A stretch of DNA of 44,952 bases from Sphingomonadales bacterium (GCA_947470185.1 CANIRZ010000014.1:1-44952), one strand, 5' to 3'; positions 8,916 through 18,223 are shown, numbered from the stretch's first letter. Notes: generated by a model not told the origin, from the letters alone. Made by a program: numbers and translations.

Positions 8916-10337
8916 CTAACGCCCACCGGAGGGACCAATCCCATAATCGGTGAGCTTCTTCCGCAATGTGTTGCGATTGATCCCGAGCAAGGCCGCCGCT
9001 TTCAACTGATTACCTTTAACCTGCCGCATCACATGTTGAAGAAGCGGAATTTCAAATTCCGCCAGCGCGCGCGGATATAATTTCTCACGTGTTGAACCGC
9101 GTTGCCGCTGATCGCGCAAAAATTGCGCTACCGCGGCCTCAAAACTTGCACCTTGGATAGACGACTCGGCATCCTGCGCAGGTTCAATAAACTGTATTAT
9201 AGTGGCATCAGTGATAATGTCTTCGCGGCACAGCAATGCAAGCCGGTAGATAAGATTTTTCAGCTCGCGAATATTGCCCCGCCACGGCATCGCCATCAAC
9301 TGGCTGACGGCATTGTCATCAATTTTCCGGATAGGAAGGCCATCCTTTGCCGCCATGATCAGGAAATGCTGCGCGAGTAAGCCAATGTCCTCTGTACGTT
9401 CGCGAAGCGGCGGCATCTCGATAGGCACGACGTTCAGGCGGTAATATAAATCTTCGCGAAAGCCGCCCTTTTCAATCAAGGCCGGCAAGTTCTGATTGGT
9501 CGCAGCAAGGATACGCACATCAAGCCGTATACTCGCCTTTCCGCCAATGCGGCTTATGACACCGCTTTGTAGCGCGCGCAGCAAACGCGTTTGGGCATGC
9601 ATCGGCATGTCGCCGATCTCATCGAGGAATAAAGTTCCGCCTTGCGCTTGTTCAAACCGACCAATTGACTGACCAACTGCGCCAGTAAACGCACCTTTTT
9701 CGTGACCGAAAAGTTCTGCCTCAATCAACTCGCTCGGGATTGCAGCCATGTTGACGGCGACGAACGGGCCAGTCTTACGCTGGCCAAGATTGTGGATAGC
9801 CTCGGCCACCAATTCCTTGCCGGTGCCGCTTTCACCAGAGATCAAGACAGATAGGTCGTTGCGCAGCAACCGTGCGACCATGCGGTAAACATCCTGCATA
9901 GCGGCGCTGCGACCGATCATTGGTAGATTGGCTTCGGAGAGCGATTCAAATGGATCTGTTGACGTCGAACGCCGTTTTTCGATGCCTTGTTTTACTGCGA
10001 GAACAAGGTCGTTCAGGTCAAAGGGCTTTGGGAAATATTCGAATGCGTCAATCTCGCTGGCCCGCACGGCAGTTTCCAATGTATTCTGCGCGGACATGAT
10101 GATAACAGGCATGTCGGGCGATTTTTCCATCGCCTCTTTCAACGTCGTTAAACCATCGCTGTCCTTCAACATGACGTCAGTCAGCATTAGGTCGAAATGC
10201 CCACTGGCCAGCACTGTGTCGCGAGCAGCTACAGAGTCGCATAACTGCGTTTCGATATTCTCGGCTTGAAGTGCGGCGCTGACTACCAGGCCAATGGACA
10301 CATCATCTTCAACGATAAGTACACGTGGCGGCTTCAT
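8916..10337 (-). CDS. ntrC: Nitrogen regulator NtrC (sigma-54 activator)
   Basis: Transcription activator of nitrogen-limitation genes, phosphorylated by NtrB, 473 aa. Receiver domain with D11-D12, phosphoacceptor D54 and K104; AAA+ domain with Walker A GESGTGKE (168-175) and an intact GAFTGA sigma-54 contact loop (215-220); C-terminal Fis-type helix-turn-helix (NQLKAAALLGINRNTLRKKL). Its ATG overlaps the ntrB stop (ATGA), so the sensor and regulator are translationally coupled. The intact GAFTGA contrasts with NtrX in the same operon. Confidence 0.96.
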   Translation of the reverse strand: MKPPRVLIVEDDVSIGLVVSAALQAENIETQLCDSVAARDTVLASGHFDLMLTDVMLKDSDGLTTLKEAMEKSPDMPVIIMSAQNTLETAVRASEIDAFEYFPKPFDLNDLVLAVKQGIEKRRSTSTDPFESLSEANLPMIGRSAAMQDVYRMVARLLRNDLSVLISGESGTGKELVAEAIHNLGQRKTGPFVAVNMAAIPSELIEAELFGHEKGAFTGAVGQSIGRFEQAQGGTLFLDEIGDMPMHAQTRLLRALQSGVISRIGGKASIRLDVRILAATNQNLPALIEKGGFREDLYYRLNVVPIEMPPLRERTEDIGLLAQHFLIMAAKDGLPIRKIDDNAVSQLMAMPWRGNIRELKNLIYRLALLCREDIITDATIIQFIEPAQDAESSIQGASFEAAVAQFLRDQRQRGSTREKLYPRALAEFEIPLLQHVMRQVKGNQLKAAALLGINRNTLRKKLTDYGIGPSGGR

Positions 10338-11425
10338 GCGTTTACTTTCCCTGATGCAACCGGCAGCAACAGCCGAAAAATCGTTTGTCCCTGTAAAGCG
10401 TCGCGCTCAAACAGGACGCGGCTGTTCATCTGCTGCACTAGTTTGCGCACAATCGCGAGGCCAAGCCCCTGCCCGTCGCGCTTCGTGGTGACAAAGGGCG
10501 AAAACAGCTCATCGACGATGTGATCAGGCACGCCGGGCCCATTGTCTGAAATGGCGATTTCGACCGGAAGCTTAATCGAGCGACGGTCGGCGTCTGCATC
10601 CCGGAGAGCGCCACTCATCACAAAGCGGGTTGATATCCCGATGACGCCGTCCAAGCGCCCCTGCAACGCGTCTGTCGCGTTCTGCAGCAGATTGATAAGC
10701 ACTTGCACCATCCCGTCGGCATCAATCAGCACATCTGGCAAGGATGGGTCATAATTAATAGAAATTTCTGGCATTGCGCGGTTTGCGGCGCGCAGGGACC
10801 GGATGGCGCGTTCAATCAGCAAATGGATATTGGCAGGCGCAAGTTCCGCCGGTTCCGAACGGCCAAGCTTTTGCATCTGGTCCAGCAGCCGCGCGATACG
10901 GTCCACTTCGTTGACAATTAAATCAGTCAAAGCGACATTTTTTTCATCAACTTGCCGCGCAAGCAATTGCGCCGCGCCTTTGATACCGGCCAAGGGGTTT
11001 TTGATTTCATGGCCCAGTATTGCTGGCGCACCCATGGCCTGTTGTTGCCCGCCGTCACGTTGATCCCCAATGTGCTCCCGACCGCCATTGCGCGGCGATA
11101 TGATGGCTATTCTCCAGTCTGGGTCCTTGGACACCGAAGATAGGCTTATATCGACTGTAATGAGCCCGTGAGGGGTTTTTAGCTCCATATCCTGCGCAGA
11201 GATATCGCTATCGAACGAGCGCAGAGCAGCATTCATCCGCTCGCTTTCAAAGATGAGGGTTTCGTCGACCCGCTGGCCTTCAAGCCGGCGCTTGCTCCGC
11301 CCGAAGAACGCTTCACTGGCGTCGTTGGCATAATCGATACAATGATCGGGAGAAATCAGCAGCACCGGGACTGAGATACTCGCCAGCATCTGACCATAAT
11401 CGGGACGATGCGTGTCTTCCGACAT
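10334..11425 (-). CDS. ntrB: Nitrogen sensor kinase/phosphatase NtrB
   Basis: Soluble two-component sensor for nitrogen status, normally controlled by PII protein, 363 aa. An N-terminal PAS-like domain (about 10-110) is followed by HisKA with His139 in ILGHEIKNPLAGIKGAAQLLAR, then the ATPase domain with NLLQNATDAL, DNGPGVP and GQGLGLAIV. It has no membrane segment. It starts 3 bp after the dusB stop and overlaps ntrC. No PII gene of the GlnB/GlnK type is nearby; the PII-like gene at 16.6 kb belongs to another family. Confidence 0.95.
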   Translation of the reverse strand: MSEDTHRPDYGQMLASISVPVLLISPDHCIDYANDASEAFFGRSKRRLEGQRVDETLIFESERMNAALRSFDSDISAQDMELKTPHGLITVDISLSSVSKDPDWRIAIISPRNGGREHIGDQRDGGQQQAMGAPAILGHEIKNPLAGIKGAAQLLARQVDEKNVALTDLIVNEVDRIARLLDQMQKLGRSEPAELAPANIHLLIERAIRSLRAANRAMPEISINYDPSLPDVLIDADGMVQVLINLLQNATDALQGRLDGVIGISTRFVMSGALRDADADRRSIKLPVEIAISDNGPGVPDHIVDELFSPFVTTKRDGQGLGLAIVRKLVQQMNSRVLFERDALQGQTIFRLLLPVASGKVNA

Positions 11426-11428
11426 ATC

Positions 11429-12424
11429 TCAGGCAGCCGTTCTTGTCAGAAATGGTGCATAAAACCGCGTCAGCTCGTCAATGACGACCTTGGGGTCATC
11501 TATCCGATTCATAAAATTCCGGAATTCGGCTGAGCCATTCAAGCCCTTTGTATACCAGCCAATATGCTTACGGGCGATGCGCACCCCGACCTCACTGCCA
11601 TAATGGTCAAGCATGGCGCGATAATGGTCAATGATCAGGTGAAACTGCGTATCGATATTCGGATCATCAATGGTTTGACCGGTACGGAACCAGTGCATCA
11701 TTTGCCCCAAAAGCCATGGCTTTCCATAAGCCCCTCGACCAATCATGACGCCATCGGCGCCACTTTGCGTTAAAGCGGCCTGCGCGTCGGCAATATTGCA
11801 AATGTCGCCATTCACAATCACGGGCAACGCCACTGCGTCCTTAACCTTGCGCACAAAGGCCCAGTCAGCTGCCCCCTTATACATCTGGTTGCGTGTGCGA
11901 CCATGAACGGTAATCATCTTTGCGCCCAAATCTTCTGCAATCCGAGCAAGTTCTGGCGCATTCAGGGATCCATGGTCCCAGCCCATGCGCATTTTGACGG
12001 TAACTGGCACCGATACAGCCTTTACCGTTGCTTCAATAAGACTTGCCGCCAAGGGCAAGTCGCGCATTAAAGCCGAGCCAGCATCACCATTCACAACTTT
12101 TTTAACGGGGCACCCCATATTAATATCGATGATCGCTGCGCCACGATCTTCATTCAGCTTCGCCGCCTCACCCATTTCATAGGGTGTGCAACCGGCAAGC
12201 TGCATGGAAACAGGTTCTTCAATTGCGTCCCATTCGCATTTCTGAATGCTTTGCCGCGTTTCGCGGATCATGGCCTGACTGGCGATCATTTCGGTCACGT
12301 TCAAGCCAGAACCAAATTGACGCACGATCTTGCGGAATGGCATATCTGTCACGCCCGTCATGGGCGCCAGAATGACAGGGCAATCAATATTGATATTGCC
12401 GATCTGAATGGGTTTAAGTTGCAT
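11429..12424 (-). CDS. dusB: tRNA-dihydrouridine synthase DusB
   Basis: FMN- and NADPH-dependent enzyme that reduces uridines in tRNA to dihydrouridine, 331 aa. TIM-barrel features are [12 protein letters not shown] near the N-terminus, catalytic Cys105 in [10 protein letters not shown], the K-M-R-MGW segment, HGRTR and [18 protein letters not shown] for FMN binding. ATG at 12422-12424 is preferred to the TTG two codons earlier. This is the gene once called nifR3, the usual first gene of the alphaproteobacterial ntrBC operon. A perfect palindrome lies 9 bp upstream of the start. Confidence 0.95.
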   Translation of the reverse strand: MQLKPIQIGNINIDCPVILAPMTGVTDMPFRKIVRQFGSGLNVTEMIASQAMIRETRQSIQKCEWDAIEEPVSMQLAGCTPYEMGEAAKLNEDRGAAIIDINMGCPVKKVVNGDAGSALMRDLPLAASLIEATVKAVSVPVTVKMRMGWDHGSLNAPELARIAEDLGAKMITVHGRTRNQMYKGAADWAFVRKVKDAVALPVIVNGDICNIADAQAALTQSGADGVMIGRGAYGKPWLLGQMMHWFRTGQTIDDPNIDTQFHLIIDHYRAMLDHYGSEVGVRIARKHIGWYTKGLNGSAEFRNFMNRIDDPKVVIDELTRFYAPFLTRTAA

Positions 12425-12433
12425 CTTCAAATA

Positions 12434-12452
12434 CTGCCTAAAATTTAGGCAG
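12434..12452. promoter_or_regulatory. Perfect 9-bp-arm palindrome between dusB-ntr operon and ispDF
   Basis: CTGCCTAAA and TTTAGGCAG flank one central base, making a perfect 19-bp dyad in the 82-bp divergent gap. It lies 9 bp from the dusB ATG and 54 bp from the ispDF ATG. The position fits an operator for one or both directions, or a hairpin at the dusB ribosome-binding region, which otherwise shows no good Shine-Dalgarno. I do not recognise a regulator for this motif. Confidence 0.5.
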
Positions 12453-12506
12453 GCCGTTACCCGCTTTCAGCTTGGCGAGCAAGTCTGCTGTCGCTAGAGC
12501 GCGCGA

Positions 12507-13649
12507 ATGGCTTCTCGTCCAAACACTGTCGCTTTGATCGTCGCCGCAGGCTCAGGCAGCCGTGCTGGCGGGGCGCAGCCGAAGCAATATCGCCTTGTGC
12601 GCGGTAAGCCAATGCTGTGGCACAGCTATGCCGCATTGTCGGGGCATGAGGCTATTGATCAGGTCTATATAGCCATTGGAGCTGGGCAAGAGGGTCAAGC
12701 AGCGTCCGCGCTCGCAGGTTTGAATAAACCGATGTTTGTTATAGGCGGCGCTTCACGGCGCGAAAGCGTGCTTCATGGGCTTCAAGCGATAGCCGCAAAT
12801 GGCGGGGCGGAACAGGTTCTTATTCACGACGCTGCGCGGCCATTTCTTCCCACTCACGTGATTGATGATTTGCTTGCCGCGCTCATTTTGGCACCGGGTG
12901 CCGTCCCTGCCCTGCCCGTTGTCGACAGCCTTTCGCGTGGAGCCGATGTGCTGTCAGAAACCGTTGCGCGCGAAAATCTTTGGCGCATTCAAACACCGCA
13001 GGCGTTCGCCTTTCAGGATATTTACGCAGCGCACCAGACGTGGACCGGTGAAGAGCCCAGCGACGATGCGCGGATGCTGATGGCGCATGCTGGCGAAGTG
13101 CGTATCGTTGCAGGCTCGGAAACGCTGAATAAATTTACCTTCTCAGGCGATTTTACAGTATATAATATGCCTTCATTCAGAAGCGGCAACGGTTTCGACG
13201 TTCATCGCCTGGTGCCGGGTACCGAACTGTGGTTGTGCGGCGTGCAGATACCGCATGACCGTGGTCTTGCGGGCCATAGCGACGCCGATGTTGCCATGCA
13301 CGCGCTGACCGACGCCATCTTGGGCGCCATCGCACAGGGCGATATTGGCGACCATTTCCCGCCAAGCGACCCGCAATGGCGCGGTGCCTCATCCGATCGC
13401 TTTCTCGTGCATGCCATAAAGCTTGCCCGCGAAGGCGGCTTTGAACTTTCAAATGCCGATGTAACGATTATTTGCGAGCAGCCGAAAATAGGCCCGTTTC
13501 GCGAACAAATGCGTGCGCGCTTGGCTGAAATAATGTCTGTTGATGTGGACCGTATATCGGTAAAGGCAACAACAACCGAAATGCTGGGTTTTACTGGCCG
13601 AGGCGAAGGCATTGCTGCACAAGCCACCGCAACTTTTGAGAAAATCTAA
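12507..13649 (+). CDS. ispDF: Bifunctional IspD/IspF isoprenoid biosynthesis enzyme
   Basis: Fusion enzyme of the MEP pathway, 380 aa. The N-terminal IspD domain (about 7-220) makes CDP-methylerythritol from MEP and CTP (EC 2.7.7.60) and shows IVAAGSGSRAGG, PKQY and HDAARPF. The C-terminal IspF domain (about 226-380) makes the cyclodiphosphate (EC 4.6.1.12), with metal ligands in GFDVHRL and AGHSDADV and the TTTEMLGFTGRGEGI segment. Such fusions are common in alphaproteobacteria, and the missing middle enzyme IspE is not in this window. The stop lies 1 bp before cinA. Confidence 0.96.
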   Translation: MASRPNTVALIVAAGSGSRAGGAQPKQYRLVRGKPMLWHSYAALSGHEAIDQVYIAIGAGQEGQAASALAGLNKPMFVIGGASRRESVLHGLQAIAANGGAEQVLIHDAARPFLPTHVIDDLLAALILAPGAVPALPVVDSLSRGADVLSETVARENLWRIQTPQAFAFQDIYAAHQTWTGEEPSDDARMLMAHAGEVRIVAGSETLNKFTFSGDFTVYNMPSFRSGNGFDVHRLVPGTELWLCGVQIPHDRGLAGHSDADVAMHALTDAILGAIAQGDIGDHFPPSDPQWRGASSDRFLVHAIKLAREGGFELSNADVTIICEQPKIGPFREQMRARLAEIMSVDVDRISVKATTTEMLGFTGRGEGIAAQATATFEKI

Positions 13650-13650
13650 A

Positions 13651-14163
13651 ATGGATTCTGTTTTACCTTTCGAGATTGCCGAACTGGCTGCGCGTGTGGT
13701 TGCCGAAAACAAGGCTGCGGGCCGCACCGTTGCTGTTGCTGAAAGCTGCACCGGTGGTCTTGTTGCCGCCGCCATTACCGAAGTGCCGGGCAGTAGTGCT
13801 GTTTTGGGCTATGGTTTTGTTTCCTACAGCAACGATGCGAAAATAAAGCTGCTCGGCGTCAATGAGGATATCATTGATGCGTTCGGTGCCGTATCCGTCG
13901 GCGTTGCGTGGGCAATGGCGCAAGGCGCGCTGAAGAAAAGCGGGGCGGACATTGCTGTGGCGATTAGCGGTGTGGCTGGGCCGGACGGCGGAAGCGCGAT
14001 GAAGCCCGTTGGCACGGTGGTTTTTGCCGTTGCGGTGAAGGGCCAGAACCCGAATGAGGTTGTGGGGGATCAAAAATTCTTTGGCTCAGATAAAAGCCGT
14101 GCCGATATCCGTGCATTCGCGACGCTTCATGCGTTGGGGTTGTTGCTACCGCCTACACCATAA
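13651..14163 (+). CDS. CinA-type nicotinamide-nucleotide amidohydrolase (PncC domain only)
   Basis: Stand-alone C-terminal domain of CinA, 170 aa, which in characterised proteins deamidates NMN to nicotinate mononucleotide for pyridine-nucleotide recycling. Family motifs are AESCTGG (Ser32), TEVPGSSAVLGYGFVSYS and GVAGPDGG with KPVGTV. The N-terminal CinA domain is absent, as in many proteobacterial PncC proteins. ATG 13651 is chosen because it follows the ispDF stop after 1 bp and begins where family members begin; the longer frame starts inside ispDF. Its last 37 bp overlap the 3' end of ratA on the other strand. Confidence 0.88.
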   Translation: MDSVLPFEIAELAARVVAENKAAGRTVAVAESCTGGLVAAAITEVPGSSAVLGYGFVSYSNDAKIKLLGVNEDIIDAFGAVSVGVAWAMAQGALKKSGADIAVAISGVAGPDGGSAMKPVGTVVFAVAVKGQNPNEVVGDQKFFGSDKSRADIRAFATLHALGLLLPPTP

Positions 14164-14585
14164 AGGGCATCCGCACGGTCAATAAACGCGGTAGTCATCT
14201 TGCGCAGCGCGGCATCGAAGAACTGGCCTGCTAGCGCCTCAAACACGCGGTTGCGGAAGGAAAAGTCCACCGTAAAGTCAACGATTGAGCCGCCAGTATC
14301 GACATCCTCAAATGTCCACGCATTATGGAGATGCTTCATTGGACCGTCGAGATAATCGACGACAATCGACGATTTTGGCGTTTTTACCACCCTGCTGCTG
14401 AAGGTTTCGCGCAAGGCTTTGAAGCCGACGATCATATCCGCCAGCATCTCATCTTCAGCGTCCTTACGAATGCGAATTGCGCTCACCCAAGGCAGAAACT
14501 CTGGATAGCGGTTCACATCGGCCACCAGATCATACATTTGCGCCGCGCTATGCGGAAGGCTGCGGCGTTCGTGATGATGCGGCAT
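14127..14585 (-). CDS. RatA/Coq10-like START-domain protein
   Basis: Protein of 152 aa of the RatA/Coq10 family (polyketide cyclase/START fold). Typical segments are the opening HSAAQMYDLVADVNRYPEFLPWV, then FSSRV and the aromatic-rich WTFEDVDTGGSIVDFTVDFSF, and a C-terminal helix. Bacterial members are annotated either as ubiquinone-binding proteins needed for respiration (Coq10) or as the ribosome-associated toxin RatA; the first role is more likely for a gene next to lipA with no antitoxin. It lies 14 bp after lipA. Its 3' end overlaps cinA by 37 bp in convergent orientation. Confidence 0.86.
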   Translation of the reverse strand: MPHHHERRSLPHSAAQMYDLVADVNRYPEFLPWVSAIRIRKDAEDEMLADMIVGFKALRETFSSRVVKTPKSSIVVDYLDGPMKHLHNAWTFEDVDTGGSIVDFTVDFSFRNRVFEALAGQFFDAALRKMTTAFIDRADALYGVGGSNNPNA

Positions 14586-14599
14586 GGCTCGCTTTGGTC

Positions 14600-15526
14600 C
14601 TAGCGCGCCTTAGCGAGTTGGGCAGCACGGGCATCGCGCATCTTGGCAAAATCATCACCGGCATGGTAGCTTGAGCGCGTCAACGGGCTCGACGCTACCA
14701 GCAAGAAGCCCTTGGCACGTGCAATTGCTGCATACGCATCAAAGGCGGCAGGTGTTACAAAATCCATAACCTTGGTATGCTTTGGCGTTGGCTGCAGATA
14801 TTGGCCCATTGTCAGGAAATCAATGTCAGCACTGCGCATGTCATCCATGACCTGATGCACCTCCATTCTCTCTTCACCCAATCCCAGCATCACGCCGGAT
14901 TTGGTAAAAATGGACGGGTCATGCCGCTTCACCGTTTCCAACAAGCGCAGCGACGCATAATAGCGCGCGCCAGGCCGTATTGTTGGGTACAGCCGCGGCA
15001 CGGTTTCAAGGTTGTGATTGTAGACATCAGGGCGTGCGGTAACGATCGCTTCAATCGCCGACTGCGCTTTGTTACGGAAGTCAGGCGTCAGAATTTCAAT
15101 CGTGGTGTTTGGCGTATTGCGGCGAAGTGCTTCAATGACCTTCACAAACTGGCTCGCCCCACCGTCGGGCAAGTCATCGCGGTCAACGGACGTAATGACA
15201 ATATGCTCAAGGCCCATCTTGGCCGCTGCAATCGCCACATGCTCTGGTTCAAGCGGGTCAACCGCGCGTGGCATCCCTGTTTTAACGTTGCAGAACGAAC
15301 AAGCCCGTGTGCAAACATCCCCGAGGATCATCACCGTAGCATGCTTCTTCGTCCAGCATTCGCCGATATTGGGACACGCCGCTTCTTCACACACGGTGTT
15401 TAAATTGAGTTCGCGCATCAAGCGGCGAGTCTCATTAAAACCTTCCCCCATCGGCGCTTTCACTCTGATCCAGTCAGGTTTGCGTTCTCTCACGGGGCGT
15501 TCTGGCATGACAATAGGTGCATTCAT
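14600..15526 (-). CDS. lipA: Lipoyl synthase
   Basis: Radical SAM enzyme that inserts two sulfurs into the octanoyl group on lipoate-dependent proteins such as the E2 subunits of pyruvate and 2-oxoglutarate dehydrogenases; 308 aa. The auxiliary cluster ligands are C46, C51 and C57 ([12 protein letters not shown]), and the radical SAM cluster ligands are C72, C76 and C79 (CTRACSFC). The downstream [11 protein letters not shown] and [13 protein letters not shown] motifs are also present. It appears to lead a two-gene unit with ratA. Its upstream gap is divergent from sbtA. Confidence 0.96.
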   Translation of the reverse strand: MNAPIVMPERPVRERKPDWIRVKAPMGEGFNETRRLMRELNLNTVCEEAACPNIGECWTKKHATVMILGDVCTRACSFCNVKTGMPRAVDPLEPEHVAIAAAKMGLEHIVITSVDRDDLPDGGASQFVKVIEALRRNTPNTTIEILTPDFRNKAQSAIEAIVTARPDVYNHNLETVPRLYPTIRPGARYYASLRLLETVKRHDPSIFTKSGVMLGLGEERMEVHQVMDDMRSADIDFLTMGQYLQPTPKHTKVMDFVTPAAFDAYAAIARAKGFLLVASSPLTRSSYHAGDDFAKMRDARAAQLAKAR

Positions 15527-15607
15527 GATGCTGGAATAGCCGTCGAGCAGCTTGTTGCCAACTGCAACTTGCGTGCTAAGGGTTGCAAAATCTGTCAGGG
15601 AGCTAAA

Positions 15608-16561
15608 ATGATATTAGATACTCTCACATCGCCAGTGATTTTGTTCTTCGTTCTGGGATTTATTGCTGCCGCGCTGAAATCAGACCTCAGTATCCCGGAA
15701 GCATTTGCCAAGGCCATGTCGATCTATTTGATGGCGGCGATCGGCCTAAAAGGGGGAGTTGAGGTATCGAAAACCGGTATCACTCCCGAGATATTAATAG
15801 CGGCTGGTGCTGGCCTTGCTTTAAGCTTCTTATTGCCGTTGCTGGCGTTCGCGTTGTTGAGAAGCATAGGGAAGCTCTCAAAAGTCGATGCAGGCGCTGT
15901 TGCCGCACATTATGGTTCAGTCAGTGTCGTGACGTTTGTAACGGCGGTGGAGCTGCTGACGGGTGAAGGTCTTAGCCCGGCGGGATATATGGTGGCCGTT
16001 CTTGCGCTGATGGAAACCCCTGCAATTATAACAGGATTAACGCTTGCACGCCGCGGCGACGCAAATTCTGACGAGAAAAATTCAACGCCCTGGCATGAAG
16101 TTCTCACAAATGCGTCTGTCATGCTGTTGGTTGGCAGCTTCATCATAGGAGCCGTTGCAGGCGCCAAAGGTTTTGCGGCCGTTAAGCCGCTTTTTGACAC
16201 GGGCTTTCGCGGGGTGCTGTGCCTGTTCCTGCTGGACATGGGCCTCATCGCTGCACGTCGTCTAATACAAACACGGAAAATGACATTGCGGCTGGTGTGT
16301 CTTGCAATATTGCTACCCTTGTTAAACGGGACCATCGGAACAGTCATCGGCACCGTCATAGGCCTTGATGTGGCTTCGGCCGCAGCATTAGGCATCTTGG
16401 CGGCTAGCGCCTCCTACATTGCCGTTCCTGCGGCAATGCGTCTTGCCCTTCCCCAAGCTGATCCAGGCATCTATCTTAGCATGTCACTTGGCGTAACTTT
16501 CCCTTTCAACATCATCTTCGGCATCAGTATTTTTGCCGCACTTGCTCAAAGTTTAGGATGA
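15608..16561 (+). CDS. sbtA: SbtA family sodium-dependent bicarbonate transporter
   Basis: Integral membrane protein of 317 aa with about ten hydrophobic segments, matching the SbtA (DUF897) family that imports bicarbonate with sodium. Recognisable are the opening [25 protein letters not shown], the KGGVEV segment and the second-half repeat [20 protein letters not shown] with the ending [13 protein letters not shown] 15608 is preferred because GGGAG-like sequence sits just upstream; an in-frame earlier start lacks this. The 3-bp gap to a PII-like gene and the carbonic anhydrase after it support an inorganic-carbon role. The actual substrate is inferred from family and neighbours. Confidence 0.88.
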   Translation: MILDTLTSPVILFFVLGFIAAALKSDLSIPEAFAKAMSIYLMAAIGLKGGVEVSKTGITPEILIAAGAGLALSFLLPLLAFALLRSIGKLSKVDAGAVAAHYGSVSVVTFVTAVELLTGEGLSPAGYMVAVLALMETPAIITGLTLARRGDANSDEKNSTPWHEVLTNASVMLLVGSFIIGAVAGAKGFAAVKPLFDTGFRGVLCLFLLDMGLIAARRLIQTRKMTLRLVCLAILLPLLNGTIGTVIGTVIGLDVASAAALGILAASASYIAVPAAMRLALPQADPGIYLSMSLGVTFPFNIIFGISIFAALAQSLG

Positions 16562-16564
16562 CAT

Positions 16565-16876
16565 ATGGTACAGACCGTTCCACGAAAACGTATTGAAATC
16601 TTGGTCGACACACCTCTTGTCCCGCGTATTGTCAGCAAGTTGAAGGCTGTAGATATTTCGGGGTGGAGCCTCATCCATGTGGATTCCGGTGGAGGGCGTG
16701 GGGGCGAATGGCAGCACGACGACGTTACCGGCGCCAGTGCCAAGACAATCGTGCTGGCTATCGCGTCCGACACAAAAACGGCGCAGTTAATGGACGCAAT
16801 CGCGCCATTGCTTGATAGCTATGGCATGCTGCTCACGGTAGGTGACGTTCAGGTTGTCAGAGGCGAGCGTTTTTAA
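16565..16876 (+). CDS. PII-like protein (SbtB-type)
   Basis: Small protein of 103 aa with a ferredoxin-like PII fold pattern: KRIEILVDTPLVPRIVSKLKA, a glycine-rich T-loop region (SGGGRGGEWQHDDVTGASAK), then IVLAIASDTKTAQLMDAIAPLLDSYG and a final strand. Position directly after sbtA matches SbtB, the PII-like partner that binds adenine nucleotides and inhibits SbtA in cyanobacteria. It lacks the uridylylation tyrosine loop of GlnB/GlnK. The stop shares its last base with the carbonic anhydrase ATG (TAATG). The SbtB role is inferred from context and length. Confidence 0.78.
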   Translation: MVQTVPRKRIEILVDTPLVPRIVSKLKAVDISGWSLIHVDSGGGRGGEWQHDDVTGASAKTIVLAIASDTKTAQLMDAIAPLLDSYGMLLTVGDVQVVRGERF

Positions 16877-17499
16877 TGCCCGAATTTGCAGTTCTCGTAG
16901 AGGGTTATCAAAGGTTCAAATCCGACGGCTATGTCCGCCAGAAAGCGCGTTACGACGCACTTGCCAGCGACGGTCAGTCGCCGCCGATAATGATTATCTC
17001 ATGCTGCGACAGCCGAGTCGATCCGGCCACGGTTTTTGACACCACGCCTGGACAAGTGTTTGCTTTGCGCAACGTCGCAAGCCTTGTGCCACCATATGAG
17101 ACTGGCGGCGGTCTTCATGGCGTTTCGGCTGCCATTGAATTTGGCGTGTTAGGCCTTGAAGTGCGCCATATCGTTGTTCTTGGGCATGCCCAATGCGGCG
17201 GAATAAAAGCGTCACTAGAGGGTGCAAACCTCGGGCATGGCGGCCATAGCTTCATTGACGACTGGGTCGACATCATTCGTCCTGCCCGTGACAAAATACT
17301 CGGTTCATCTTCGCAGGATCCGCAGCGCGATCTTGAACTAGACGCGGTTCGTGTAAGCCTAGCTAACCTGCGCAGTTTTCCTTTTATTGCCGCGCGCGAG
17401 CGATCAGAGCAGTTGAAACTGCACGGTGCCTATTTTGGCATTTCCGACGGAAATCTTTACGTTCTGAATGATGAGAACGACATGTTCGAGGTACAATGA
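16876..17499 (+). CDS. Beta carbonic anhydrase
   Basis: Zinc enzyme interconverting CO2 and bicarbonate, 207 aa, no signal peptide, so cytoplasmic. Zinc ligands are Cys43 (motif CCDSR, CxDxR), His104 and Cys107 (HAQCGG). Other family signs are RNVASLVPPYE and GGGLHGVSAAIEFGVLGLEVRHIVVLGH. It overlaps the PII-like gene upstream by one base and the next gene by 4 bp. Together with SbtA it could supply or balance bicarbonate for carboxylases in a heterotroph. Confidence 0.95.
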   Translation: MPEFAVLVEGYQRFKSDGYVRQKARYDALASDGQSPPIMIISCCDSRVDPATVFDTTPGQVFALRNVASLVPPYETGGGLHGVSAAIEFGVLGLEVRHIVVLGHAQCGGIKASLEGANLGHGGHSFIDDWVDIIRPARDKILGSSSQDPQRDLELDAVRVSLANLRSFPFIAARERSEQLKLHGAYFGISDGNLYVLNDENDMFEVQ

Positions 17500-18125
17500 C
17501 CGAGCTGCCCAGCCAACCTGCATATTATGACGATCTGGGACAGAGCTTTGAAGAAGCATGGAACCTCGTCGAAGCTGGCAGCACCGACCGGCACAGTCCT
17601 GCACATACGCCTACCGTTGGAACCGTCGATGAAACAGGCGCGCCGCAACTGCGTATAATGATCCTGCGTGACGCTTCTCGCATTGCACGAACGCTGCGCT
17701 TCCATACAGATTTGCGTTCCATCAAGGCTGCCCAAGTCCGCAACAATGGCGCAACGAGCGTTCTGTTTTACGACATGTCGGCTAAGCTTCAAATTCGGAT
17801 GTCAGGTCAGACGCAGTTGTTGCCCATTGGTGACGTTGCAGATGCCGCATGGAGCAACTCAACTCCATTTGCGCGGCGTTGTTACATGGCTGAGGCTGCA
17901 CCCGGATTGCCCATCGCAGGACCTTCATCGGGTCTGCCCGAATGGATACAAGGTAAGAAACCCGATGAAGCCCAGTTGGCCGATTACCGTCCCAATTTTT
18001 CGACTATGTTGGTTGAAATCCAATCCGTCGAATGGCTGTATCTGGCAAATGCCGGACACCGCCGCGCGTGCTGGCAGTGGCAGGACGCACAGAAATCATG
18101 GCAAGGGTCTTGGCTCGTCCCCTAA
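17496..18125 (+). CDS. Pyridoxamine 5'-phosphate oxidase-related FMN-binding protein (Alr4036-like)
   Basis: Protein of 209 aa with the split-barrel flavin-binding domain: VGTVDETGAPQLRIMILRD near residues 40-60, then HTDLRSIKAAQVRNNGATSVLFYD, and a C-terminal segment with WLYLANAGHRRACW. This matches the Alr4036 family related to PNPOx; the biological substrate is unknown. It overlaps the carbonic anhydrase stop (ATGA), so it is in the same operon, but a link to bicarbonate metabolism is not obvious. The 98-bp gap to the convergent ettA shows no clear hairpin terminator. Confidence 0.82.
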   Translation: MTELPSQPAYYDDLGQSFEEAWNLVEAGSTDRHSPAHTPTVGTVDETGAPQLRIMILRDASRIARTLRFHTDLRSIKAAQVRNNGATSVLFYDMSAKLQIRMSGQTQLLPIGDVADAAWSNSTPFARRCYMAEAAPGLPIAGPSSGLPEWIQGKKPDEAQLADYRPNFSTMLVEIQSVEWLYLANAGHRRACWQWQDAQKSWQGSWLVP

Positions 18126-18223
18126 GGCGCTAGATTTTTTCCAGACAGGCTGAATTCACGAACGCGTTACGCGTCAACGCATCCTCTTAAACGGAAGCGA
18201 GATGTGCGCGGTTCATGCCATTA

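Noticed and set aside
14777-15403. Antisense frame of 208 codons opposite lipA
   Set aside because: LipA is certain from its cysteine motifs; the antisense frame has no family character and no ribosome site.
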